From assembly GCA_029215795.1 (NCBI GenBank), contig JARDYH010000005.1, positions 38,818,001 through 38,882,000 on the forward strand: a stretch of DNA of 64,000 bases, read 5' to 3'. Below, one piece after another: positions 1 through 16,149 of this stretch; positions within the stretch are counted from its first letter, which is position 1, and every line of letters starts with the position of its first letter. Both the position numbers and the translations under genes were made by a program. This stretch comes from Anniella stebbinsi. Lineage: Eukaryota; Chordata; Lepidosauria; Squamata; Anniellidae. The notes beneath the pieces were generated by a model. It saw only the letters and a program-made list of their open reading frames with translations, was not told where the DNA came from and searched no databases.

Positions 1-125
1 ATGACTTAACGTGTCATGTGAACCATTCCTAACCATGGTGGCTACATAACCATGGTTTAAACACACTCACTAACCGTTTGCTGCAAAAGGGTTAGCGATC
101 TAACCATGGCTTAGTGTATTGTTTG
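1..125 (-). mobile_element. Palindromic MITE fragment (CCATGGTTAG family)
   Basis: The text contains repeated AACCATGG, GTTAGTGAG and GGAATGGTTCAC-like words in inverted order. It is a reverse-complement match to 32818-33000: ACATGACACGTTAAGTC with TAGCCACCATGGTTAGGAAT here, CACGTGTTACGCTAAGCC with the same words there. Two copies in opposite orientation identify a dispersed short palindromic element, probably a hAT-type MITE. It is cut by the window edge. Confidence 0.6.
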
Positions 126-1420
126 AACAAGCCCACACAGTGCTGCAAAAGGAACTATTCTCCATATTTGGCTTTGCTTAAAGAGATAGTCCTCAATGTT
201 CTTGCAGTGTTCTCTATGTGCAAGACATCCCCACAATCCTATCTTCAGATTATCATATCTTGTCAAAACTTGTGTCTGATCATATCCAAGACCTTGGATT
301 TGATAACATGAAATTATATCCAGTATAAGGCTTCTGCAAACAGAAGGGCTTTTTCCATCCGCAGAAGGCTTCTGATCCAGCGGGGAAATCTCATTGGTCA
401 AAAAGGGTGTATGATCTTTGTCAATTCTCCACCCCCAACCCCAAATTTGAACTGAAGGGCTGCAGGAGCGTCTGGAACAGTGGGGAAGGTGGCACTGGAA
501 GCCACAGATGCAGGAGGAGTCAGCGAAAGCTGCAGCCCCCATCTTATACTGGTGGGAGCATTCTGAGTGAAACTTTGTTCAAGGGCTGTTTCTGGAAGAA
601 GAAAAGCTGGATCCAATACATTAACTCCTCTGCAAGAAATCTCCTCTGCAATAAAAACTTCTTACATTCATCCCAGATCTTTGTAAGAAGAGAGTGCGCC
701 CAGAGGTGTTGCTTATATTCGAGGGAAGAGGCCACAATGCCTTAAGTAGAAAATATTACTGCCCTTACAGTTTGGCCTGCCTAGCCTGTGCAGTAAAGAT
801 TCTTTAGGAATCTGTCTTTGATGAATATCCCAAGTTTGTTGCATCGTTCACCATAAAGATGCAATCCTATACTCATTCAATGCAAGCAAATGCCACTAAA
901 CTCAGTGGGACATACAGCTCCATTTGGGTTGCATGACAACGCATCTCCCAGGGGATTTGCAAATGCCCATATTGCTCCTTCTGCTTGAGCCATGAGCCTG
1001 CCTCATGGTCCCAACACCATCACATGGTGACTGGAGACAAGGCTTCCTTTCTGGTGGAACCCTGACTTTAGAACTCCCTCTCTCTCTGCACAGGTGCATG
1101 TCATGCCGTGTCTGTTGCTCTTTCAGCACTAGGTGAAACCTTTTCATTCTCCCATGTCTCCTAGAACTGTTTTTTTTTAAAAAAGTATTGATCATGCACT
1201 GTTATGTTTTGCAAGAACTGTGTTTGTTTTCTTTATTTAGCTTTGTTGTTTATTTAGTTTTGTTGCAGTTGACTTGAATTTCATATTGGGAACCACTCTG
1301 AGAATTTTTATACTGAAAGTAGGATATTAAATATCCAAATAGACAGGTAAATAAAATTCTATTTTATTCGGTGACCATGGAAACAAGTTCATTGGGAAAG
1401 GAGTTACTCAAGTTACTTAC
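1..1420. other. Intron 16 of PRKCA (partial)
   Basis: No exon is recognised. Positions 1-125 are a MITE fragment described separately. The stretch 1225-1355 (AACCACTCTGAGAATTTT followed by an AAATAAA-rich end) looks like the worn 3' tail of an L2-like LINE, but this is weak. Positions 150-1220 show nothing I recognise. Confidence 0.5.
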
Positions 1421-1561
1421 CACTTTAGGCTTGAATGGAGGCTGGATTTCTCTATTTTCTAGTCTCTCCCAGTCAATTCTTCTGAAGAAGGCATGTTCCC
1501 TGATGTCTCTCTCTCCCTCAGGCCCACAGCCAAGACGTTTTACAGGGTGTTTAGTCATTAA
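1421..1561 (-). CDS. PRKCA: PRKCA exon 16: end of the kinase domain
   Basis: 141 bp, 47 codons, phase 0. The acceptor is gatatccag|TTAATGAC and the donor CCTAAAGTG|GTAAGT. It encodes [20 protein letters not shown], then [20 protein letters not shown] and [16 protein letters not shown] and PPFKPKV close the AGC-kinase catalytic domain and lead into the V5 tail. RRIDW and ENREIQPPF separate alpha from beta. The next and last exon is not found at 1-1420 and should lie outside the window. Confidence 0.97.
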
Positions 1562-1689
1562 CTGGATATCAAACACACAAATTATGAAGAGTGATTTTCA
1601 AAAATGGGAGCAACACACTACAGGGCATTGTTAAGTCCTCACTCTATTAACTTGCTTTGGTCTTGACATTCAGATAAACTTGACAGTCC

Positions 1690-2525
1690 AATAAGTTTTA
1701 TTCTTGGGCAAGGTGCTGGAGCATGTGGTGGCATCTCAACTGTAGGGATTTTTGGATTGGGTGCATTATCTAGATCCATTTCAATCTGGCTTCAGACCTG
1801 GTTATGGTACAAAGACTGCTTTAGGCACCTTGATGGGCTGCTGGTTATGGTACAAAGACTGCATTGGGCATCTATGCTGGGAACTGGACAAGTGGAGTAT
1901 GCCCCTGTTGGTGCTGCTGAGCCTCTTAGTACTTCTGGTCCTTCTTGTAGGGGGACAATTTCAGAAGGTGGCACTGGGGAGATTCCTATTTGATGCTGTG
2001 GCCATTGGCCTGTGGTGTTCCTCAGGGTTCTATCTTGTTCCCTGTGCTATTTAACATATACATGAAACCATGGGAGAGGTTGTCCAAGGTTTTGGGGTTT
2101 GGTGCCACCAGTATGCTGGTGACACTGAACTCTCCCATTCCATCTAAATCCAAAGAAGCTGTTCTAGTTCTAAATTAGTGTCTGAAGTTTAATCAAGACA
2201 ATACAGAGATGTTCCTGGTTAGCCAAATGCAAATCAGGGATTAGGGATTTAAGATGTGCTGAATGAGATTATATTCCCCTTAAAGACTAAAAGTTGCAGT
2301 TTGGGGTTACCTCTGGATTCAGCCATGCAACAGGATGCCCAGGTTTTAGTGGCGGCCAGAAGTGCATTTGCACAACTAAGTTTGCCAACTTGCCCATTCC
2401 TGGAGATGTTAGATTTATTTTTAAGTTATAATAACTTTTTCTTTTTAACCTGCATTTTATTATGGTTAGCCACCTTGTGTGCCATTTTTGGTGGAAAGAT
2501 TGGATAAAAATTAAATGCTGATGCT
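1690..2525 (+). mobile_element. Old L2-like LINE fragment (RT to 3' end)
   Basis: Decayed reverse-transcriptase coding sequence: LDPFQSGFRPGYGTKTAL near 1760-1830, then GVPQGSILFPVLFNIYMKP near 2008-2070, then a worn C-terminal part and a 3' end near 2500 (GGATAAAAATTAAATGCTGA). Multiple stops and frameshifts make it a fossil. A 22-bp word, ctggttatggtacaaagact plus gc, occurs at 1798 and again at 1841, a local 43-bp tandem duplication. Confidence 0.8.
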
Positions 2526-4890
<2,365 letters not shown>

Positions 4891-5372
4891 GCCCATGGTC
4901 TATCACACATGGCCAGCTGACCAGGACTGGAGGGACTTTAACATCAGAAGTGGAGAAGGGAAAGAAAGTGGCTCTCTCTTCTTTTGAGAGCTGAAACAGC
5001 TCAAGGCAGCCGTGAACGGCCAGCTGGTGGCTGGAGAGACGGAGCAGCGTGAGCGGAGGGGAAAGGAAAGTGCTGGCAAACATCGTCGCCCCCTTCCCCC
5101 ATTCTCTTGTTTTGAGAAGCTGAAGCTGACCAGCGACTGGAATGTGTCTGGGAGCGGCAATATCTGTTGTATGGGGCAGAGGGAGATATGGTGATAGCAG
5201 GGCGAAATGCCATTACAGGGGAAGGAGAGATGGATATCTAACACCCATCTTACCTTCCGGTCACCCTGCTACCCCGGGGATCTTGGGGAATGATCCAGGC
5301 CACCCACAGAGCCTCTCCTTGCTCCTATGCAATGCCAGATCGGTTAAAACAAAACAAATATAATCTATGACC

Positions 5373-5643
5373 TCTGCCGCTCCCAGATTGTGGAATGACC
5401 TGCCAGGAGAGATTCGCCAACTCACCAGTCTTCAGGAATTTAAAAGATCTATAAAGACTGATCTCTTCCGGCAGACCTAGCCAGATGAATTTTAAAGTGT
5501 TTTATTGGTGTTTTATTGGTATTTTAATGATGTATTGGTTTTATGTGCTTTTAATCAGTTTTGTGTTTGATGCTGTTCCCCGCCTCGATCCGTTGGGAGA
5601 GGCGGGTAATAAATAAATAAATAAATATATTATTATTATTATT
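5373..5643 (+). mobile_element. L2-like LINE 3' end nested in the larger copy
   Basis: The endonuclease frame CNARSVKTKQI / IYDL is interrupted after tctatgacct by about 270 bp. This reads as the C-terminal tail of the same LINE family (SAAPRLWNDLPGEIRQLTS-like), its 3' hairpin CCCCGCCTCGATCCG / GAGGCGGGTAATAA and an AAATA/ATT tail. After the tail the host element resumes with GAAGAGGCTGACCTGGCATG, coding EEADLACFTETWLGD. This is a 5'-truncated self-insertion. Confidence 0.85.
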
Positions 5644-5787
5644 ACAGAAGAGGCTGACCTGGCATGCTTCACAGAGACCTGGTTGGGAGATGACAGTGGC
5701 CCGACATGGGCCCCTTGCTCTCCCTGCTGGGTACTGTGTTAGTGAGCAGGTGAGGGAAAGTGGGCGGGGGGGCGGGGCAGAGTAGCT

Positions 5788-6423
5788 GTGGTCTACAAAA
5801 ACAATCTTAACCTGACCAAACATCCTGTCCGGGAATTTAATCATATCGAATGTGTGTACCTGAGTCTGAAGGCCAGGGATAGACTAGGGATTCTGTTAGT
5901 GTACCGGCCACCCCGCTGCCTATCAGACTCCCTGGCCGAGCTCATGGAACTGGTCTCGGAGCTGGTGTTGGATTCGCCCAGGTTTTTGGTCCTGGGCGAC
6001 TTCAACATCCCATTCGAGACCGGTTTGTCAGGTGGAGCTCGGGAGGTCATGGCATCCATGACAACCATGGGCCTATCCCAATTGGTCTCTGGACCCACAC
6101 ATTCAGCAGGTTACACCCTCGATGCTGTTTTCAGTTCCGAACAGACAGATCTGTGGGCGGAGGTAATGAATACCTCCAAATTGTCATGGACAGACCATTT
6201 TCTGGTCAGGGTTAGTATCATGGCTACCACCCGTCCCTGCAGGGGTGGCAGACCTATTAAGATGGTCCGCCCTCGACGGCCGATGGATCCTTCTGGATTC
6301 CAGAAAGCCTTAGAGGGATCTATGGCTGGTATTGTCAACGATCCTGTAGAAGCCCTGGTCAATAGATGGAATCAAGACCTAACTAGGGCTATCGACACGA
6401 TCATCCCCAAACGCCCTCTCTGA
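5788..6423 (+). pseudogene. L2-like LINE endonuclease segment
   Basis: Translation gives VYRPPRCLSDSLAEL, PRFLVLGDFNIPFETG, HSAGYTLDAVF and SWTDHFLVRVSI. These are the GDFN and (T)DH motifs of apurinic-type endonucleases that nick target DNA in LINE retrotransposition. It ends at a TGA (6421-6423) where related copies suggest a CGA Arg codon, a CpG decay change. The same frame continues past a TAG at 6502-6504 into the RT. The N-terminal part is broken by the nested insertion and by a shift near 5760. Confidence 0.85.
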
Positions 6424-6561
6424 CCCACTTCTAACAGGGTGCCCTGGCATACAGAAGACCTCAGGGAGTTGCAGCGGAAAGGACGACTGGAGCAACGATG
6501 GTAGAAAACTCGACTTATATCCGACAAGATACGACATAGAGAACATCTTCGTTCCTATGGG

Positions 6562-8412
6562 GTGGCAATATGTACAGCGAAGAAAGCTTTCTTCTCTGCG
6601 TGCATTGCTTCTGCGAATTCACGTCCAGCAGAACTGTTCAGGGTGGTGAGGGATCTAACCCAGGCACCTTCCCCCCTGAATCCGACCTTAGAGCCTTCGG
6701 TAGTTCGCTGTGATGCTTTTAACGATCATTTCACAGATAAAATCTCTCGGATAAGAGCCGACTTAGATGCCATCGTTATAGCAGAGGCTGACAATGGAGT
6801 GTCCAGTGACTCCGCAAGGAGGATTACACTGGATCAGTTTCAGTTGGTGAGTACCGAGGACGTGGACAAGCTGCTTGGACGAGTGAGGAGGACGACTTGC
6901 CCTCTCGATCCCTGTCCTTCTTGGCTGGTCGTCCAGGGAGGAGATGCAGTTAGATCACATTTACAACATGTTATTAATGCATCTCTCAGGGAGGGGACTT
7001 TTCCATCATGTTTAAAAGAAGCGGTGGTACGGCTGCTTCTAAAAAAGCCCTCCCTGGACCCCCTGGACCTTAATAACTACAGGACAGCATCAAATCTTCC
7101 ATTTTTGGGCAAGGTGATCGAGAGGGTGGTTGCCTTCCAACTCCAGGCAGTTTTTGATGATACAGATTTTCTAGACCCATTTCAAACCGGCTTCAGGGCA
7201 GGATACGGAGTTGAGTCTGCTTTGGTCGCCTTAGTGGATGATCTATGCCTGAGTATTGACAGGGGGAGTGTGTCCCTGTTGGTACTCCTGGACCTTTCAG
7301 TGGTTGTCGATACCATCAACCATGGTATCCTTCTGGAGCGCCTGGGGGAATTGGGAATCGGGGGCACTGTGCTTCAGTGGTTCCGATCCTACCTCTCGGG
7401 CAGGTTCCAGATGGTGATGCTTGGGGATAGCTGCTCTTCAAAGAAATAGTTGCTATGTGGTGTACCACAAGGTGCCATCCTTTCCCCAATGCTGTTTAAC
7501 ATTTATATGAAACCACTGGGAGAGATCATCTGGAGGCATGGGGCGGGATGCTATCAATATGCTGATGACACCCAAATATATTTCTCTATGCCTTCGATAA
7601 CATCGTCAGCTAAGGATAGTGTGTCTCCTCTGAATGAATGCTTGGAGGCATTAATGGGCTGAATAAAGAAAAACAAACTGAAGCTGAATCCAGACACGAC
7701 GGAGGTGCTTGCTGTCAAGGGCCACAACCTGGGTTTGGAGGTGTGTCAACCAGTTCTGGATGGGGTTCCACTCCCCCTGAAAGACTGTGTTCGCAGCTTG
7801 GGGGCACTCCTGGATCTGTCGCTCCAAATGACAGCCCAGATAGATGCGACGGCCAGGAGTGCCTACTATCAGCTTCGGCTGATACGCCCGCTGCGCCCCT
7901 TCCTAGAGTTGGAAGACCTAAAGATGGTAGTACACATGCTGGTAACTTCGAGGCTTGACTTCTGCAATGCACTGTACATAGGGCTACCTTTGTACCTAGT
8001 CCGGAAACTTCAACTTGTTCAAAGTATGGCAGCCAGATTGGTCACCGGTACATTTAGGTGTGCCCACATAGCACCAGTTTTAAAATCTCTTCATTGGCTG
8101 CCAATCAGTTTCCGGGCGAAGTATAAAGTGTTGGTTATTACCTTTAAAGCCCTACATGGTTTGGGTCCAGGTTACCTGCGGGATCGCCTTCTCCTGTACA
8201 ATCCACCCCACACACTCAGGTCCTCTGGGAAGAACTTACTCAAATCAGCCGGAACTAGGCTGACAAGAGTTACCCAGAGGACCTTCTCTTCTACCGCTCC
8301 CAGACTGTGGAATGGTCTGCCGGAGAAGATTAGACAAATTAGCAGTCTTCATGAATTTAAGAGAACCATGAAGACTGCTCTCTTTCGGCAGGCCTATCCA
8401 GTTGAATTTTAA
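6562..8412 (+). pseudogene. L2-like LINE reverse transcriptase and C-terminal segment
   Basis: One frame with internal stops at 7447-7449 (TAG) and 7660-7662 (TGA, probably from TGG). RT landmarks are NLPFLGKVIERVVAFQLQ, LDPFQTGFRAGYGVESALVA, LLVLLDLSVVVDTINHGIL, CGVPQGAILSPMLFNIYMKP and the catalytic YADDTQIYFSMP. The C-terminal part has ARSAYYQLRLIRPLRPFLEL, RLDFCNALYIGLPLYLVRKL, HWLPISFRAKYKVLVITFKA and APRLWNGLP. The first Asp of motif A lies in VVVDT, where the family usually has SAAFDT, so this copy is slightly altered as well as interrupted. Confidence 0.88.
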
Positions 8413-8526
8413 GATGTTTTTAATGATGTATTGGTTTTTATTTATTTTTAACATCTCATCTATTGTGGTCTTTGTATTTTATATTTATTGTTGTTCCCCG
8501 CCTCGATCCGGAGGGAAAGGCAGGTT

Positions 8527-8582
8527 ATAAATTATTATTATTATTATTATTATTGTTGTTGTTGTTGTTGTTGTTGTTGTTA
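8527..8582 (+). repeat. (ATT)n(GTT)n tail of the LINE
   Basis: About eight ATT units followed by about nine GTT units directly after the L2-like 3' hairpin. It is the element's own tail type, also seen at 39606-39660 in reverse. Confidence 0.9.
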
Positions 8583-9438
8583 TCTACTGAGCCAAGGAAT
8601 AGATATTAAAGCAGTACATGAGAGGCAACAAAAGAACACACCTGCCTCTATGCCATAGCTAGGCACATGTGCCTTCTTGCTCCTCTCCATGAGTGCCATA
8701 AAATGTTGTTGCTCATACCACTTCCAGCACCCATGTTCTAAGCTGACCTCCTATGATGCAAGTGGAAATGTTTTAAAGGAAGTCTGTGTATCAATTTGGA
8801 AGAAGAAATTGTGGTCTCTCTAATTCAATTTTTTTCTATTAGGGGAAGGCAACAGCATATTTTCAGTTTGCAAGTGACCAGAGATTCTCTGGAAATCTCT
8901 TGAATATTAGAGATCAAAGCTGCATGAGTATTAGAGGAAAAATGGCTACTGTTACATATGGAGTCTTGCCCCTCCACCCTCAACTGTTTGAGAAGGAAAA
9001 ATAGCACCACTTTGTTGAGACTGACTTTAAAGAAAGGAAATGTTGTGGACAGGTTTAGCTAGCTTCTCAGGGAGTTAGTTGCACAACCCGTCCATATACC
9101 AACAGAATTAAACAAATTGGATACTTGCCTTCAGCTGAACTCTGCTACTCAGTATTTGCATTTCTCAGTGCTTAAATAAACAGTATCAGCTTGCTGTGCC
9201 CAAGGGAACAGGTTGGTAATTAAAGCTGATGAGCTATTAACTATGCATGCAACATGCATATTGTAATCTTGCACCTTAACCTTCAGAGAGTGTTGGAAAA
9301 CAGCCTTGATCTGACCATTCATCTAACAAGATTGCTATCAGCTTTTGTTTTTATTATAACACCTTTCACATTTATCATTCACCATACACCAGTGCTTGCT
9401 CATTAAACCATTAAATCTCACAACGCAGCCACTCTTAC
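8583..9438. other. Intron 14, part after the LINE
   Basis: Nothing recognised. Confidence 0.45.
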
Positions 9439-9519
9439 CTGACCAGCTAGCATCTCATATAACAGTACACCGTAGGCCCACCAGTCCACTGATTTTCCAT
9501 ATGGCTGATAGGCAATAAT
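9439..9519 (-). CDS. PRKCA: PRKCA exon 14: kinase C-lobe, helix F
   Basis: 81 bp, 27 codons, phase 0. The acceptor is caaatcacag|ATTATTGCC and the donor CTGGTCAG|GTAAGA. It encodes [20 protein letters not shown], then YEMLAGQ. The Asp-Trp-Trp of helix F organises the kinase C-lobe. The upstream intron sequence carries no APE-coding codons before the acceptor, so the DYIAPE gap is not repaired by a longer exon 14. Confidence 0.96.
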
Positions 9520-9627
9520 CTGTGATTTGCAATGACAAAAAATAATTTTAAATCTTTAATTCTTTTTTAAAAAGACAAATTTTGAAAATGTATTACTGAA
9601 ACTATATTGTTGGGAGTGAAAATGACT

Positions 9628-9690
9628 AAGGCTGCAATCCTATGCACACTTTCTGGGGGCTGGGGGGCCTTTGAGCACAGTGGGACTTAA
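9628..9690 (+). repeat. TGCAATCCTATGCA short repeat
   Basis: GGCTGCAATCCTATGCACAC followed by GTGGGACTTA belongs to a short dispersed motif family also seen at 19558-19622 (reverse), 28572-28650 and 61191-61312. The family keeps a conserved word at each end, but its class is uncertain. Confidence 0.5.
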
Positions 9691-10800
9691 CAAGATTATC
9701 CAAAACTTTTGTCCCAAGACAAACTGTGATTTCCACAGTCCCACATTTGAAGGAGTTATCAATAATGGAAACTGATTGCTTTGCAATATTTATTCCACTT
9801 TTGGGGAAAGCACTGAAACTTTGGGGCTTGCAGTTATGTTTCGCCAGATAGTATTTCTCTGAAAAGAGCCGTGTCCATGGGTGCTTCTCGATGAGGATTT
9901 TATTGTGCAACAATAAAAGCCTCATTCACAGAATTTTATGGGTGGTCCAGATGACTGTCTTCTATTTGTGTTTTTCCACCATTTCTTCCTTCTTTTTTAT
10001 TTCCAGAAAAAAATCTATTAAGGAAGGAAAGACTTAATACCTGCACAATGCCTTTTGATTGTGAGTCCTAGAAGCACTGAGGCTCTGAATGACCTCCCTG
10101 TGGAAGTTATGGACCTGTTCCTACCTTATGTCTTTTTGAAAGTGTTGAAACTATGACCTATTTCTGGAGGCTCTCAGAGGCTGATTTAAACTGGATGCTA
10201 TCCTGAGTTTTATTGTCAGTGTTTTAGTACTACTTAGAGGAGACCCATTGAAAGGAAAGGGACTTAAGTTATGCTAAAACTTGATATACCCTATTGTGTT
10301 TTATGTTGTTGTTGGTGTTTGTGTGTGTTGTAAACTGCTTGAAGCCTGGGATCCTAACTGCAAAACATGTATAAAGAATGACCTAGTTTGCAGAACATAA
10401 TAGCCACCATGGTTTAATTTACCCATGGGTAAACCATGGCTTATTTTAGGGTTATTTGAGGGTTGTCTAACCCTCAAACAACATCTGCCGCCTGGGTTCG
10501 CATGACATGATAAGCCGGGAACCAAGCAAAAATGGTGCCTGTGGGCTGAACAGGCTCAATGCATTTTTCAAGCCATTATTTGCAGGCATTTCTGCACCTA
10601 TTCCCTGTCTTCCCTTTGAGCTCAACATTTGCATCCTATCAGAATCGTCTAGTTTTCTAACTGATTAGATCACCCTAACCTATGGCCATTCACCAACATG
10701 GAATTATTTGGTAATTCCATCTTCATAGAAAGGGCACCTTACGAGACTGGCTAGACACAAGGTACTGTGTTTGTCAGTGCCTTTTCAGTGGTGGCAACCT
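9691..10800. other. Intron 13, first half
   Basis: A possible palindromic MITE is at 10385-10545: CACCATGGTTTAATTTACCC and GGTAAACCATGG, then GGGTTCGCATGACATGATAA. Otherwise nothing is recognised. No microexon coding DYIAPE was found. Confidence 0.45.
10385..10545. mobile_element. Possible palindromic MITE
   Basis: It contains inverted words (CCATGGTTTA / TAAACCATGG, GGGTTATTTGAGGGTTG / CTAACCCTCAAACAAC) and the phrase GGTTCGCATGACATGATAA. The last resembles GATTCGCATGACACGACAA at 53215. It probably belongs to the same broad MITE group. Boundaries are uncertain. Confidence 0.5.
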
Positions 10801-10814
10801 GGTTTATTAATTTC

Positions 10815-11036
10815 TCTATTATTATATTTATATCCCACTTATTTCCCACAAAGAAATCCAAGGCAGCTTACACAATCTATCTTGTCTTCATTTTATCATC
10901 ACAACAACCTTGTGAAGTAGGTTTAGGCTGAGTGTCAGTGACTGGCCCTAAGTCACCCAATGAGCTTCATGGCTGAATGGGGATTAGAACCCAGATCTCC
11001 TGAGTTCCAGTCCAACACTTTAACCGCTATAACACT
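10815..11036 (-). mobile_element. CORE/MIR-type tRNA-derived SINE, reverse orientation
   Basis: The plus strand reads TATATTTATATCCCACTTAT, AAGGCAGCTTACACAATC, GACTGGCCCTAAGTCACCCA, GAGCTTCATGGCTGAATGGG and GGGATTAGAACCCAGATCTC. The last is a degenerate reverse B box. The same element in the other orientation is at 31830-32070. The internal GGTGACT/CACTGGGTGA core and the tRNA-like head identify the CORE-SINE/MIR type. Confidence 0.82.
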
Positions 11037-11292
11037 CTCGCAGTTGTGGAATGCCCTTCTCAAAGGATTTTTAGTCCTTCAGTTTTAAAAAGCTGTATTA
11101 GTGCATTTTTTAATCTTTGCACTGCTGCTGGCTTTTATCTTGGTTCTTACTCTGGTTTTATTCTGTTTAAAATGTTTGGCTTTTATATTATGCTTTATTA
11201 TGTTATTGTGTTTTATGGTTTTAAGTTTGTATTGTGAACTGCCCAGAGAACTCCAGCTAATGGGCGATAAAGAAATGTAATAAATAAGAAAG
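11037..11292 (+). mobile_element. L2-like LINE 3' end, second subfamily
   Basis: It begins GCAGTTGTGGAATGCCCTTC and ends AACTGCCCAGAGAACTCCAG, GGGCGATAAAGAAATGTAATAAATAA. The CCGCCCAGAGAGC...GGGCGG hairpin tail matches the 3' end of the 58-59.6 kb copy, not that of the 4.9-8.6 kb copy, so at least two L2-like subfamilies are present. Confidence 0.78.
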
Positions 11293-12693
<1,401 letters not shown>

Positions 12694-12749
12694 TTAAAAC
12701 AATCAAGCAAAACAAATAATGTAATGGAAAATGCATTTTTTAATTTTGG

Positions 12750-13120
12750 ACTACTTTTGGCGGCTGTAGTTGTGGCGGTGAGGATAAATAGACTGAAATG
12801 GAATCCCAAAACGATGGAGGTGATGCTGGTAGGAGATTCGAGGGCTCTTAGGGAACTGATGTTAACATGGTTTCTATTCCACTAATTCAAGTTCATAGCC
12901 TGGGAGTGCTCAACGGCTTGGCATCAGAATCTCTGGTCTCATCGTGACCAGGCATTTTGAAACTTCATGGACTGGCCACTATAAAGTGCTCTGAAGAGAA
13001 CTGCCCTCAAACAGAGTTTAAAGGCTTCAGCTGATGCATATGCTCCCCATTTGGTTCCTAATGGAAATAGGGACAAATGAACTGGGATAAAAGTTCTGTA
13101 GATATAAATAAATAAATATC
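12750..13120 (+). mobile_element. Fossil L2-like LINE fragment in intron 12
   Basis: RINRLKWNPKTMEVMLVGDS (12760-12845) corresponds to the KANKLKLNPDKTEMLLVG region of the copy at 58.7 kb. The text then continues with a worn C-terminal part (TTCATAGCCTGGGAGTGCTC) and ends near AAATAAATAAATA at 13105. It almost fills the 634-bp intron between exons 12 and 13. Confidence 0.7.
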
Positions 13121-13235
13121 TTTTGATGGTGTTGTGAGAGCTCACAGCTTGCCTTCTTTCTCCCCTCCTCCTCTCCACACAACATTTGCAGTGTGCAGCA
13201 AACAAAAATGAGTTGGGGTACTACTGACTACTCAC

Positions 13236-13298
13236 CGATAAACTATTCCTTTTTTATGGAGAAAGAAAAGCCCCACTGAGATCTCTGCTGCGTAGAAT
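13236..13298 (-). CDS. PRKCA: PRKCA exon 12: helix E of the kinase domain
   Basis: 63 bp. The acceptor is tcttttcag|ATTCTACGC and the donor TTATCG|GTGAGT. It encodes (V)FYAAEISVGLFFLHKKGIVY(R). This is the helix leading to the catalytic loop. The Arg codon is split CG|G with exon 13, which re-creates YRDLKLDN. Only conservative changes from the mammalian sequence are seen. Confidence 0.95.

Positions 13299-16149
<2,851 letters not shown>

Larger units (their letters stand above)
4893..8582 (+). mobile_element. Near-complete L2-like LINE with nested insertion
   Basis: The element runs from a GC-rich 5' region (about 4893-5290) through an APE-type endonuclease and reverse transcriptase to a 3' end with a short hairpin (CCCCGCCTCGATCCG then AGGCAGGTTATAA) and an (ATT)n(GTT)n tail. 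CNARSVKTK near 5325 and GDFNIP near 5995 mark the endonuclease; CGVPQGAILSPMLFNIYMKP and YADDTQIY mark the RT. The clade is inferred from the single large frame and the microsatellite-type tail; CR1-clade relatives are the main alternative. The coding frame from 5788 to 8412 is continuous except for four nonsense codons. A 3'-end copy of the same family is inserted at about 5373-5643. The element lies opposite in orientation to PRKCA. Confidence 0.88.

Noticed and set aside
111..745. Several overlapping frames of 60-143 codons near the left edge
   Set aside because: No homology, no conserved domain, and overlapping frames on both strands. Treated as intron.
1..1420. Terminal PRKCA exon (V5 tail)
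   Set aside because: No segment coding the AGC-kinase tail with FxxF-type motifs was found. It is expected outside the window.
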